From positions 186,001-250,000 of the forward strand of contig NC_017075.1 of the NCBI RefSeq assembly GCF_000284255.1: a stretch of DNA of 64,000 nt, written 5' to 3'. The DNA is from Rubrivivax gelatinosus IL144. GTDB lineage: Bacteria; Pseudomonadota; Gammaproteobacteria; Burkholderiales; Burkholderiaceae_C. The notes under the pieces were generated by a model, which searched no databases, was not told the DNA's origin, and saw nothing but the letters and a program-made list of their open reading frames with translations. Positions 8,136 through 15,858 of the stretch are shown in pieces. How positions within the stretch are numbered: position 1 is the first letter of the stretch; the number at the start of each line of letters is the position of its first letter. Both the position numbers and the translations under genes were made by a program.

Positions 8136-9488
8136 ATGGCGTTTTTCGATCTGCGAGGCAATCCCGTCGGCTGCGGTGTCGCCGCGGCGCGTGATGCCGC
8201 GGAGTCGGCGCTGTGGCGGCTGATGTCGTATTACGACTCGCCCCTGGCCGACCTCGACGCGGCGATCGCGGCCGATCCCGGCTGGGCGATGCCCTACCTG
8301 ATGAAGGCGGGCTGGCTGCTCGCCGCCACCGACCCCGGCGAACTCGGCGCGGTGGCCCAGCACCTGGACGCGGCGCGCGAGCGCCTGGGCGGCGCCGGCG
8401 TACGCGAGCGGGCCCACCTCGAAGCGCTGCAGCTGGTGCTCGAGGGCCGCTGGCACAACGCCTGCCGGCGCTGGGACGACCTGCTGCTCGAGTACCCGCG
8501 CGACGCGCTGGCGCTGCAGTGGTCGCACCAGTGGGACCTGCACCGCGGCGACGCCGCCGGCATGCGCATGCGCCCGGCGCGTTCGCTGCCCGACTGGGAC
8601 GGCGACGACCCGCTGTACCCCTTCGTGCTCGGTCTCTACGCCTTCGGGCTGGAGGAGTGCAACCTGTACCCGCAGGCCGAGGAAGCCGCGCGCCAGGCCT
8701 TGCAGGCCGACCGCCGCGTCACCTGGGCGGTGCACGCCGTGGCCCATGTGCTGGAGATGCAGGGCCGCCACGACGAGGGTTCGGCCTGGCTGCGGCTGCA
8801 CCAGCACGACTGGGCCGAGGGCAACGAGTTCGCCTCGCACCTGTGGTGGCACAAGGCGCTGTTCCGCGTCGAGGCGATGGACTGCGCCGGCGTGCTGCGC
8901 CTGATCGACGGCCACCTGACGGCCGAGACGCTGACGACGACGACGCAGCGCGTAGACGCCGCGGCGATGCTGTGGCGGCTGCACCTCGTCGGCGAGGACG
9001 TCTCGGCGCGTGCGCTGGCGCTGGTCGACGCCTGGGCCGATGCCGACGACGAACCCGGCTACTACGCCTTCAACGACCTGCACCGCGTGACCGCGCTGAT
9101 CGCCGCCGGCCAGCTGCCGCGCGCCGAGCGCTGGGTGGCGCGCTGCGCCGAACGTGCGCTGGCCATCGACGACGCGCGCCGCGTCAACCACACGATGGCG
9201 CGCGAGGTCGGCCTGCCGCTGATGCGCGCCTTCCTGGCCTTCGCACGCGGCGACGTCGACACCGCCGCCGACATCCTCTACCCGGCACGCATGTCCGCGC
9301 GTGCGCTCGGCGGCAGCCATGCGCAGCGCGACCTGATCGACCAGACGCTGCTTGCCGCGGCGGTGCAGGGCCGGCGGCGCAACCTCGGCCGCGCCCTGCT
9401 CAACGAGCGCCTGATGGCCAAGCCGGCGACGGCGCTGACGCGCCACTGGGCCTCGCGCCTGGGCCTGCCGCGCGAGGCGCGGGCCTGA
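8136..9488 (+). CDS. TPR-repeat protein related to the TTC38 family
   Basis: 450-residue soluble protein made of helical tetratricopeptide-like repeats. Recognisable features: YYDSPLADLDAAIAADPGWAMPYL near residue 40, RDALALQWSHQWDLHRGDA, YAFGLEECNLYPQAEEAARQAL, WAVHAVAHVLEMQGRHDEG and NEFASHLWWHKALF, the last two being typical of the TTC38-like bacterial family. No signal peptide. Function unknown; such proteins occur widely and are assumed to mediate protein contacts. It follows the amidase after a 115-base gap with no recognisable terminator and precedes a small DUF1992 gene by ten bases, so the two may be co-transcribed. Confidence 0.85.
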   Translation: MAFFDLRGNPVGCGVAAARDAAESALWRLMSYYDSPLADLDAAIAADPGWAMPYLMKAGWLLAATDPGELGAVAQHLDAARERLGGAGVRERAHLEALQLVLEGRWHNACRRWDDLLLEYPRDALALQWSHQWDLHRGDAAGMRMRPARSLPDWDGDDPLYPFVLGLYAFGLEECNLYPQAEEAARQALQADRRVTWAVHAVAHVLEMQGRHDEGSAWLRLHQHDWAEGNEFASHLWWHKALFRVEAMDCAGVLRLIDGHLTAETLTTTTQRVDAAAMLWRLHLVGEDVSARALALVDAWADADDEPGYYAFNDLHRVTALIAAGQLPRAERWVARCAERALAIDDARRVNHTMAREVGLPLMRAFLAFARGDVDTAADILYPARMSARALGGSHAQRDLIDQTLLAAAVQGRRRNLGRALLNERLMAKPATALTRHWASRLGLPREARA

Positions 9489-9498
9489 GGACGCGGGC

Positions 9499-9879
9499 GT
9501 GGCGACGCGGCGCGAAGACGAACGCCTCGAGCGCCTGCGCACGCTCGACGAGCAGATCGCCGACGCGCTGCGCGAGAGCCAGGACAACGGCGAGCTGAAG
9601 TCCGCGCCCAGCTGGGGCCGGCCGCTCGCGCTGGACGACGGCTACGACCAGACGCCCGACGCGCTGAAGATGCCGTTCAAGATCCTGAAGGACGCCGGCC
9701 ACGTGCCCGCCGAGGTCGAGCTGATGCGCGAGATCGCCGCGCTGCAGGCCGAGCTCGACGCCGCGCCGGCCGACGAGGCCGACACGCCGCCGTGGCGCGC
9801 CAAGCGCCAGCGTGTCGCCGAGCTGCGCCAGCAGCTGGCGTTGCGCCTCGAACACCTGCGCCGCAGCGCCAGCCTCTGA
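9499..9879 (+). CDS. DUF1992 protein (DnaJ-subfamily C member 28-like domain)
   Basis: 126-residue protein consisting of a DUF1992 domain, the conserved part shared with eukaryotic DNAJC28 but without a J domain. Typical features are the early segment DEQIADALRESQDNGELK and a block with KMPFKILKDAGHVPAEVELMREIAALQ. The rest is charged helix. The GTG start is chosen because it gives the family N terminus ten bases after the previous stop. Function not established; E. coli YhdN belongs to the same family. Confidence 0.85.
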   Translation: MATRREDERLERLRTLDEQIADALRESQDNGELKSAPSWGRPLALDDGYDQTPDALKMPFKILKDAGHVPAEVELMREIAALQAELDAAPADEADTPPWRAKRQRVAELRQQLALRLEHLRRSASL

Positions 9880-9941
9880 TCGGCGCGCCGCGCGCCGCGG
9901 GCGGGCGCACAATGCCGTGATCCAGTCGTCCGCGAGGGGTC

Positions 9942-10409
9942 ATGTCCGAACATCACGCCCAGGTCGAATGGCGGCGTCAGCCCGCCGAGGCCTTCACCGA
10001 CCAGCGCTACAGCCGCTTGCACGCGCTGCGATTCGACGGCGGTGCCGAGATCGCGGCGTCGGCTTCGCCCGCTTCCGTGCCGCTGCCCTACGCCAACGCC
10101 AGCGCCGTCGATCCCGAGGAACTGTTCGTCGCCTCGCTGGCCAGCTGCCACATGCTGTGGTTCCTGTCGCTGGCCGCCAGCGCTGGCTGGCGCGTCGATT
10201 CCTACATCGACGACGCCTTCGGCACGATGGGCCGCGACGAGCAGGGCCGGCCCTTCCTGACCACCGTCACGCTGCGCCCGCGCGTGCGTCTGGCCGGCGA
10301 CGCCGTGCCCGAGGCGGCGCGCCTGGCGGTGCTGCACCACCGCGCCCACGAGGCCTGCTTCATCGCCAACTCGGTGAAGACCGAGGTGCGCCTGGAGCCG
10401 CAGCCGTGA
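9942..10409 (+). CDS. OsmC-family peroxiredoxin-like protein
   Basis: 155-residue OsmC/Ohr-fold protein. The family contains hydroperoxide reductases with two catalytic cysteines. Here the first cysteine is in LASCHMLWFL, the usual active-site helix, and the second is in HEACFIANSVKTEV near the C terminus, so both redox cysteines are kept. It resembles the YhfA-like/OsmC-like branch rather than Ohr. A GAGGGG Shine-Dalgarno lies a few bases before the ATG. The last bases overlap the next start (GTGA), pairing it with an acetyltransferase. Confidence 0.9.
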   Translation: MSEHHAQVEWRRQPAEAFTDQRYSRLHALRFDGGAEIAASASPASVPLPYANASAVDPEELFVASLASCHMLWFLSLAASAGWRVDSYIDDAFGTMGRDEQGRPFLTTVTLRPRVRLAGDAVPEAARLAVLHHRAHEACFIANSVKTEVRLEPQP

Positions 10410-10906
10410 CGCGGCTGCGCACCGCGCGCCTCGTGCTGCGCAGCTTCGGCCCGGCCGACGTCGAGCCTTATGCCGACATGTGCGCCGACGCCGAGGTCAT
10501 GCGCCACATCGGCGCCGGCGGCCCGGTCGAACGCGACGTCGCCTGGCGCCAGGTGGCGCTGTTCATCGGCCACTGGACGCTGCGTGGCCACGGCATGTGG
10601 GCCGTCGAGCGCCAGAGCGACGGCCGCATGATCGGCCGCGCCGGCTTCATGCACCCCGAGGGCTGGCCCGGCTGCGAGCTCGGCTGGCTGTTCGCGCGTG
10701 ACGCCTGGGGCCAGGGCTACGCCCAGGAGGCGGCGCGTGCCGCGCTCGCCTGGGGCCGCGACGTGCGCGGCATCGTCTCGCCGATCAGCCTGATCCGGCC
10801 CGAGAACGAGCGCTCGATCCGGCTCGCCGAACGCCTGGGCGCGGTCGCCGACGCCGAGATCGACTTCCTCGGCGGCCGCGCCGGCGTCTGGCGCCACAGC
10901 GCCTAG
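10406..10906 (+). CDS. GNAT-family N-acetyltransferase (RimJ/RimL-like)
   Basis: 166-residue acetyltransferase. The N terminus TRLRTARLVLRSFGPADVEPYADM and the segment GCELGWLFARDAWGQGYAQEAARAAL (acetyl-CoA pyrophosphate-binding loop, motif A) are typical of the RimJ/RimL branch; RPENERSIRLAERLG is the conserved motif B. The substrate may be a protein N terminus or a small amine and cannot be predicted. The GTG start overlaps the OsmC stop. The gene ends in CTAG, shared with the stop of the convergent oxidoreductase gene. Confidence 0.9.
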   Translation: MTRLRTARLVLRSFGPADVEPYADMCADAEVMRHIGAGGPVERDVAWRQVALFIGHWTLRGHGMWAVERQSDGRMIGRAGFMHPEGWPGCELGWLFARDAWGQGYAQEAARAALAWGRDVRGIVSPISLIRPENERSIRLAERLGAVADAEIDFLGGRAGVWRHSA

Positions 10907-11643
10907 GCGCGCAGCCAGTCGGCCAGCGCCGTGCGGCCCAGCCGCGCGCCGGCGCCCGGCGTCAGCGAGTCGGGCTCCAGCCGGCCGCCGAAGTAAGCCG
11001 CCTCGGGGTCGGTGACGATGCGCCGGCCGTCGCCACGCGCCACCAGCACCCGGCGCAGCAGATCCTCGATCGCGAAGGCCTGCGGGCCGCCGAGTTCCAG
11101 CACCGCGTCCTGCGGGCCTTCGGCCAGCAGCCCGGCCAGGGCCGCGGCGACGTCGGCGGCGGCCACCGGCTGCATGCGCGCGGCCGGGGCGTGCACGACG
11201 CCGTCGACCGTGCCGGCCTCGGCGACGGTCGGCAGGAACTCGAAGAACTGCGTCGCGCGCAAGATCGTGCAGGGCAGGCCGCCGGCCTCGATCAGCCGCT
11301 CCTGGGCCAGTTTGGCGCGGAGGTACGCGTTGTCGGGCAGGCGGTCGCAGCCGACGACCGACAGCGCGAGGTGGTGGCGCACGCCGGCGGCGGCGCCGGC
11401 GGCCAGCAGCCGGCGTGTCGAGGTCTCGAAGAACTCGAGCACCGCCCGGGCTTCGAACGACGGCGCGTTGCTGACGTCGACGACGGCCTCGGCACCCTGC
11501 ATCACGGCGTCCAGGCCTCGACCGCTGACGGCGTCGACGCCGTGCGAAGGCGACGCGATGGCCGGGTCGTGGCCGGCCTGGCGCAGGCGCGCCGCGAGCT
11601 GGCGGCCGATCAGCCCGCTGCCGCCGACGATGACGATCTTCAT
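10903..11643 (-). CDS. NAD(P)H-binding oxidoreductase, NmrA/atypical SDR type, partner of the ECF sigma factor
   Basis: 246-residue Rossmann protein. The N terminus MKIVIVGGSGLIGRQLAARL has the GxxGxxG nucleotide motif of atypical short-chain dehydrogenases; the catalytic Tyr/Lys pair is replaced, as is common in this NmrA-like group. It starts at the ATG at 11643, which has GGAGTTCC as ribosome binding site. It lies 90 bases downstream of an ECF41-like sigma factor gene. Genes for carboxymuconolactone decarboxylases, oxidoreductases or epimerases are the known partners of ECF41 sigma factors, so it is probably the target gene. Substrate unknown. Confidence 0.88.
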   Translation of the reverse strand: MKIVIVGGSGLIGRQLAARLRQAGHDPAIASPSHGVDAVSGRGLDAVMQGAEAVVDVSNAPSFEARAVLEFFETSTRRLLAAGAAAGVRHHLALSVVGCDRLPDNAYLRAKLAQERLIEAGGLPCTILRATQFFEFLPTVAEAGTVDGVVHAPAARMQPVAAADVAAALAGLLAEGPQDAVLELGGPQAFAIEDLLRRVLVARGDGRRIVTDPEAAYFGGRLEPDSLTPGAGARLGRTALADWLRA

Positions 11644-11733
11644 GGGAACTCCTTGCCCGTGGGGTGCTGCGGCGGCGCCCGTTGCGCCGCCTTCCCCCAC
11701 AAGACGCACGAGCCCGCGGGCCGGCCCGGCGAC

Positions 11734-12624
11734 TCAGCCGCGGGCCTGCCAGGCGGCCTGCAGCCGCGCCAGCTTGGCCGGGTTGCGCTGCACGCCGATG
11801 CGCAGGATGCGGCCGTTCTCGAACTCGAAGCTCTGCGCCGACTCCAGCCGGCCGTCGACGAAACGCAGCAGGCCCGGCCGGCCGTTCAGCGTCACCGGCT
11901 CCCAGCGCAACCGGCCCGCCCAGCGCAGCGCGTTGGCGAAGTACAGCTGGGCGATGCGGCGCGCCCCGCGCAGCGGGTGCGGCACGCTGGCCACCTGGCC
12001 GCCGCCGTCGCCCTGCAGGCTGGCGTCGGCGGCCAGCAGCGCCTGGATCGGGCCGAAGTCGCCGGCCGCGGTCGCGCGCGCGAAAGCGGCGAGCAGGCGT
12101 TCGTGTTCGGCGGCCGGTGCGTCGCCGCGCCGGGCCTCCTCGCCCAGCGCCGCCTTGGCGCGGCTCACCAGCTGGCGGCAGCCGGCCGGCGACTTGCCGA
12201 GGATGCCTGCGAGCTCGTCGTAGTCGAGCTCGAACACCTCGCGCAGCAGAAAGGCCGCGCGCGCCGCCGGCGTCAGCCGTTCCAGCAGCGCCTGCAGCGC
12301 CATCGAGACCTCGCCCAGGCGTTCGAGCTCGTCTTCGGGCGACTCGGCAGCGCTGCCGTCGCCGAGCACCGGCTCGGGCAGCCAGAGGCCGGGGTAGTGT
12401 TCGCGGCTGCGCTGCAGCGACCGGAGGCGGTCGATCGCCAGCCGCGTCGCCGCCGTGACCAGCCAGGCCTCCGGGGTCCGGACCTCGGCGTCGGCGCACT
12501 CCCGCCAGCGCAGCCAGACGTCCTGCACCAGGTCGTCGGCGTCGGCCAGCGAGCCGAGCATGCGGTAGGCGATGCCGCGGATCCGGGCGCGGTGCTGGAG
12601 GAAGGTTCGGGTGCTGGCGTCCAT
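11734..12624 (-). CDS. ECF41-group RNA polymerase sigma factor with C-terminal SnoaL-like extension
   Basis: 296-residue extracytoplasmic-function sigma factor. Region 2 spans roughly residues 10-75 (DADDLVQDVWLRW, AIDRLRS) and region 4 about residues 105-160 (YDELAGILGKSPAGCRQLVSRAK). Three ECF41 hallmarks are visible: WLPEP in the linker (81-85), DGGG (206-209) and NPAK (281-284, family NPDK) in the C-terminal extension. In this group the extension controls activity in place of a separate anti-sigma factor. ATG 12624 gives the family N terminus. The oxidoreductase downstream is the expected partner gene. I found no ECF41-type TGTCACA-N-CGTC promoter upstream of either gene. Confidence 0.92.
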   Translation of the reverse strand: MDASTRTFLQHRARIRGIAYRMLGSLADADDLVQDVWLRWRECADAEVRTPEAWLVTAATRLAIDRLRSLQRSREHYPGLWLPEPVLGDGSAAESPEDELERLGEVSMALQALLERLTPAARAAFLLREVFELDYDELAGILGKSPAGCRQLVSRAKAALGEEARRGDAPAAEHERLLAAFARATAAGDFGPIQALLAADASLQGDGGGQVASVPHPLRGARRIAQLYFANALRWAGRLRWEPVTLNGRPGLLRFVDGRLESAQSFEFENGRILRIGVQRNPAKLARLQAAWQARG

Positions 12625-13118
12625 GGGCTGCGGGCAAGGTCCGCGCACAGGCTAACCGAGCGCCGCGCCGGTCCACTGGCGTGCTGCTGCGCGTGAAGCA
12701 ACGCCGGTGCACCCGATTAGGCGTGTGGACGACGCCGTCGAAGCAAAGACCAGGTCCGGGTTTAGGCCCGCATGGCGCAATTGCATTGCATCTTCTGGCG
12801 ACGACGAAGGCCGGTCGCAGCGCCAGGGAAGATGCACGACGCGGATACACGAATTGCAAGCGCTGACTGCACCGAAAGCGTGCGGTCCGGCATGTCTGTT
12901 GCCAATGTCCCGCGCCTGCCACGCTGTTTCAAGCGATTCGCCGATCGGGTGTTTGTCAAGATCGAAATGCGTGGCGAATGTCGCGCACTGCGTGGTAAGT
13001 TTCGCGCTGCGCGGGCCGCCGGCCCGCGCGTCACCCGCCGTCGCAGAAGGCGGGCGGTCCGGTCGGCGCAACCGGTCCGCAAGGAGGACGCCGGCGGCAG
13101 CGCCAGCCCGGAACGATC
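12625..13118. promoter_or_regulatory. Divergent intergenic region between the sigma-factor and H-NS genes
   Basis: 494 bases without a convincing gene; the ORFs that cross it have no recognisable protein pattern. It is more AT-rich than the surrounding genes around 12700-12980. A weak promoter-like TTGTCA (12953-12958) has no good -10. From 13009 on it contains GC-rich hairpins described separately, then AAGGAGG (13081-13087), which is 31 bases upstream of the H-NS start codon and too far to serve it directly. Confidence 0.5.
13009..13029 (+). other. Strong hairpin in the H-NS gene leader
   Basis: Perfect nine-base stem GCGCGGGCC (13009-13017) with GGCCCGCGC (13021-13029) around a three-base loop. 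A second shorter stem-loop (CCCGCC with GGCGGG) follows directly. They lie 90 bases before the H-NS start codon and could fold in the mRNA leader or the DNA. Confidence 0.55.
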
Positions 13119-13427
13119 ATGACGAAAACCTATAGCGAAGTCCTCAAGCAGATCGAATCCTTGAAGGCCGAAGCCGAAACGATGCGCCGGCGCGAAGTCG
13201 ACGCCGTCATCGCGGCGATCCGCGAGCAGATAACCCAATACGGGCTGACGGCCGCCGATCTCGGCCTGGTCGCTGCCAAACCGCGTTCGCGCAAACGCAA
13301 GATCGTCGTCGCCAAATACCGCGACGACGCCGGCAATACCTGGGTCGGCCGCGGCAAACGCCCGCAATGGGTGCGCGACGCGCTGGCCGCCGGCAAGACA
13401 CTGCAGGACCTGGAAGTCCAGGCCTGA
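13119..13427 (+). CDS. H-NS-family DNA-binding protein
   Basis: 102-residue nucleoid-associated protein. The N-terminal half (residues 1-50) is a coiled-coil-like oligomerisation helix (YSEVLKQIESLKAEAETMRRREVDAVIAAIREQI). A basic linker (KPRSRKRKIV) leads to the C-terminal DNA-binding domain with YRDDAGNTWVGRGKRPQWV, the TWxGRGRxPxW core typical of H-NS/HvrA proteins in proteobacteria; Lys replaces the second Arg of the AT-hook-like motif. It binds AT-rich DNA and usually silences genes. It stands alone with a long structured leader upstream and faces glpK across 14 bases. Confidence 0.93.
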   Translation: MTKTYSEVLKQIESLKAEAETMRRREVDAVIAAIREQITQYGLTAADLGLVAAKPRSRKRKIVVAKYRDDAGNTWVGRGKRPQWVRDALAAGKTLQDLEVQA

Positions 13428-13441
13428 GTCGGGCCGCCGCC

Positions 13442-14938
13442 TTATTCGGCGACGGTCTGGCGCACGGCGCGCTCCCAGCGTGCCATCAACTCGTCGGCGC
13501 GTTCGCGCGCTAGCGTCGGCAGGAAACGCCGTTCGGCCTGCCAGAGCGCGGCGATCTCGGCGCGATCGCGCCAGACGCCCACCCCCAGCCCCGCGAGGTA
13601 GGCCGCGCCCAGCGCGGTCGTCTCGGTGACCTGCGGGCGCACCACCGGGATGCCCAGCAGATCGGCCTGGAACTGCATCAGCAGGTCGTTGACGCAGGCC
13701 CCGCCGTCCACCCGCAGCTCCGACAGCGGCCGCCCGCCCTGGGTGGCGGCGTCGCGTGCCATCGCCTGCAGCAGCGCCGCGCTCTGGAAGGCGATGCTCT
13801 CCAGCGCCGCGCGCGCGATGTGCGCGACGGTGCTGCCGCGTGTCAGGCCGACGATGGTGCCGCGCGCGTCGGCGTTCCAGTAGGGCGCACCCAGGCCGGT
13901 GAAGGCCGGTACGAACATCACGCCGCCGGCGTCGGGCACGCTCTCGGCCAGCGCCTGCACCTCGCCGCTGGCGCGGATCGCCTGCAGGCCGTCGCGCAGC
14001 CATTGCACGACGGCGCCGCCGATGAAGACGCTGCCTTCCATCGCGTACTCGCGTGCCGCGCCGCAGCGCGCCGCGGCGGTCGACACCAGGCCGTTGCTCG
14101 AACGCTCGAAACGCTCGCCGGTGTGCATCAGCATGAAGCAGCCGGTGCCATAGGTGTTCTTCGCCAGCCCGGGCTCGAAGCAGGCCTGGCCGAACAGCGC
14201 CGCCTGCTGGTCGCCGGCGACGCCGGCGATGGCGATCGGCGTGCCGAACAGCCCGGGCTCGGTCTCGCCGTAGGCGTGGCTGGACGGCAGCACCTGCGGC
14301 AGCAGGCTGTCGGGCACGTGCAGCGCGGCCAGCAGCTCGTGGTCCCAGACGTCGTGGCGGATGTCGTAGAGCATCGTGCGCGACGCGTTGCTGACGTCGG
14401 TGGCGTGCACCCGCCCGCCGGTCAGCTTCCAGATTAGCCAGCTGTCGACGGTGCCGAAAGCCAGCTCGCCCTGGGCCGCGGCGAGGTGCGCGCCGTTCAC
14501 GTGGTCCAGGATCCAGCGGATCTTGGTCGCCGAGAAGTAGGGGTCGATGACCAGGCCGGTGCTGCGCCGCACCGTCTCTTCCAGTCCGTCGGCGCGCAGG
14601 CGCGCGCACAGCGGCTCGCCGCGGCGGTCCTGCCAGACGATGGCGTTGCACACCGGCTGGCCGGTGCGGCGGTTCCAGACGACGGTGGTCTCGCGCTGGT
14701 TGGTGATGCCGATCGCGGCGATGTCGCGCGCCGTCAGGCCGGCCTGGGCGATGGCCTCGCGCGCCGTCGCGAGCTGGCTCTGCCAGATCTCCTCGGGGTC
14801 GTGTTCGACCCAGCCGGGCTGCGGGTAGTGCTGGCGGAACTCGCGCTGGGCGAGCGCGACGACGCGCCCGGCCTCGTCGAAGACGATGCTGCGCGAGCTG
14901 GAAGTGCCCTGGTCGAGCGCGAGGACGTGGCGGGACAT
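13442..14938 (-). CDS. glpK: Glycerol kinase
   Basis: 498-residue FGGY-family kinase that phosphorylates glycerol to sn-glycerol 3-phosphate in the cytoplasm. The N terminus [16 protein letters not shown] is the phosphate-1 motif; [27 protein letters not shown] and the C-terminal [27 protein letters not shown] are hallmark GlpK blocks. It starts at the ATG at 14938 with AGGAG upstream. No glycerol facilitator gene (glpF) lies next to it and glpD is about 40 kb away at 54169-55746. An AraC-type regulator is divergent across 67 bases and might control it. Confidence 0.97.
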   Translation of the reverse strand: MSRHVLALDQGTSSSRSIVFDEAGRVVALAQREFRQHYPQPGWVEHDPEEIWQSQLATAREAIAQAGLTARDIAAIGITNQRETTVVWNRRTGQPVCNAIVWQDRRGEPLCARLRADGLEETVRRSTGLVIDPYFSATKIRWILDHVNGAHLAAAQGELAFGTVDSWLIWKLTGGRVHATDVSNASRTMLYDIRHDVWDHELLAALHVPDSLLPQVLPSSHAYGETEPGLFGTPIAIAGVAGDQQAALFGQACFEPGLAKNTYGTGCFMLMHTGERFERSSNGLVSTAAARCGAAREYAMEGSVFIGGAVVQWLRDGLQAIRASGEVQALAESVPDAGGVMFVPAFTGLGAPYWNADARGTIVGLTRGSTVAHIARAALESIAFQSAALLQAMARDAATQGGRPLSELRVDGGACVNDLLMQFQADLLGIPVVRPQVTETTALGAAYLAGLGVGVWRDRAEIAALWQAERRFLPTLARERADELMARWERAVRQTVAE

Positions 14939-15005
14939 GCGGTGCTCCTGGCGAGGCGCATCAGCATATCGGGGCCATCGCGCGGCGGGTTAGATTCGCG
15001 CCGTC

Positions 15006-15857
15006 ATGACCCTCGACGCGCTGGCTCCGATGCCCGGCGTCCCGCAGGCTTTCGAGGCCCAGGAGGACGCCGCCGAGTTCCGCCGCCCGGCGCATCGCCC
15101 GGGCGTGGAGCTGTATCGCGCGGCCATCGTGCGCCACGCCTTCGAGCCGCACGCGCACGACGGCTTCGGCGTCGGCGCGATCGAAGCCGGCGCCGAGCGC
15201 TTCCGCTACCGCGGCAGCGAGCTGCTGGCGCCGGCCGACTCGCTGGTGCTGATGAACCCGGGTGAGGTCCACACCGGCCGCGCCGAGACCGAAGCCGGCT
15301 GGCGCTACCGCATGGCCTACGTCGACGACGAGCTGGTCGAGGCGCTGACCGGCGAGCGCTGGTCTTTCGCCGCGGCGGTGGCCCCGGACGCGCCGCGCGC
15401 GCGCCGCGTCGGCCGGCTGCTGGCGGCGCTGTGGCGGGCCGCCGACGAGCCGCTGGCCTTCGACGGCCTGCTCGCCGACCTGCTGGCCGAGCTGCGCCCG
15501 CACGCCCGCGCCGACCGCGCCGCGGCGCGCGAGGCGGCGCCGCGTTTCGCTGCGGTGCTGGACTACATGCACGACCGCCTGGCCGAACGCCTGACGCTGG
15601 AGGAACTGGCCGCGGTGGCGGGCTTGAGCCCCTTCCACTTCCTGCGCCGCTTCCGCGAGGCCCAGGGCGCGACGCCGCAGCAGGTGCTGATGTCGCTGCG
15701 CCTGCTGGCCGCGCAACGCCAGCTCGCCGCCGGCGTCGCGCCGGCCGAGGTCGCCGCGGCCACCGGCCTGGCCGACCAGGCGCACCTGACACGCGCCTTC
15801 GCGGCGCGTTACGGCGTCACGCCGGCGCGTTACCAGCGCCAGGTCGGAGCGCGCTAG
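15006..15857 (+). CDS. AraC-family transcriptional regulator
   Basis: 283-residue regulator. The N-terminal half is a cupin-like ligand domain (FEPHAHDGFGVGAIEAG, NPGEVHTGRAETEAGWRYRMAYVDD). The C-terminal 100 residues carry the two helix-turn-helix motifs: LTLEELAAVAGLSPFHFLRRF and AEVAAATGLADQAHLTRAFAARYGVTPARYQ. This arrangement is typical of single-protein sensors that bind a small molecule. The gene is divergent from glpK, with 67 bases between the two starts, which suggests but does not prove control of glpK. Its stop lies one base from the stop of the convergent DUF885 gene. Confidence 0.92.
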   Translation: MTLDALAPMPGVPQAFEAQEDAAEFRRPAHRPGVELYRAAIVRHAFEPHAHDGFGVGAIEAGAERFRYRGSELLAPADSLVLMNPGEVHTGRAETEAGWRYRMAYVDDELVEALTGERWSFAAAVAPDAPRARRVGRLLAALWRAADEPLAFDGLLADLLAELRPHARADRAAAREAAPRFAAVLDYMHDRLAERLTLEELAAVAGLSPFHFLRRFREAQGATPQQVLMSLRLLAAQRQLAAGVAPAEVAAATGLADQAHLTRAFAARYGVTPARYQRQVGAR

Positions 15858-15858
15858 T

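Noticed and set aside
10202..12922. Very long minus-strand ORF (906 codons) covering OsmC, GNAT, SDR and sigma-factor genes
   Set aside because: It is an antisense or frame-shifted reading of real genes in high-GC DNA; its Arg/Ala/Gly-rich protein shows no family pattern.
12652..13135. ORFs crossing the sigma-factor/H-NS intergenic region
   Set aside because: They lack a ribosome binding site and recognisable domains and disagree with each other; lower GC in this gap argues for regulatory DNA.
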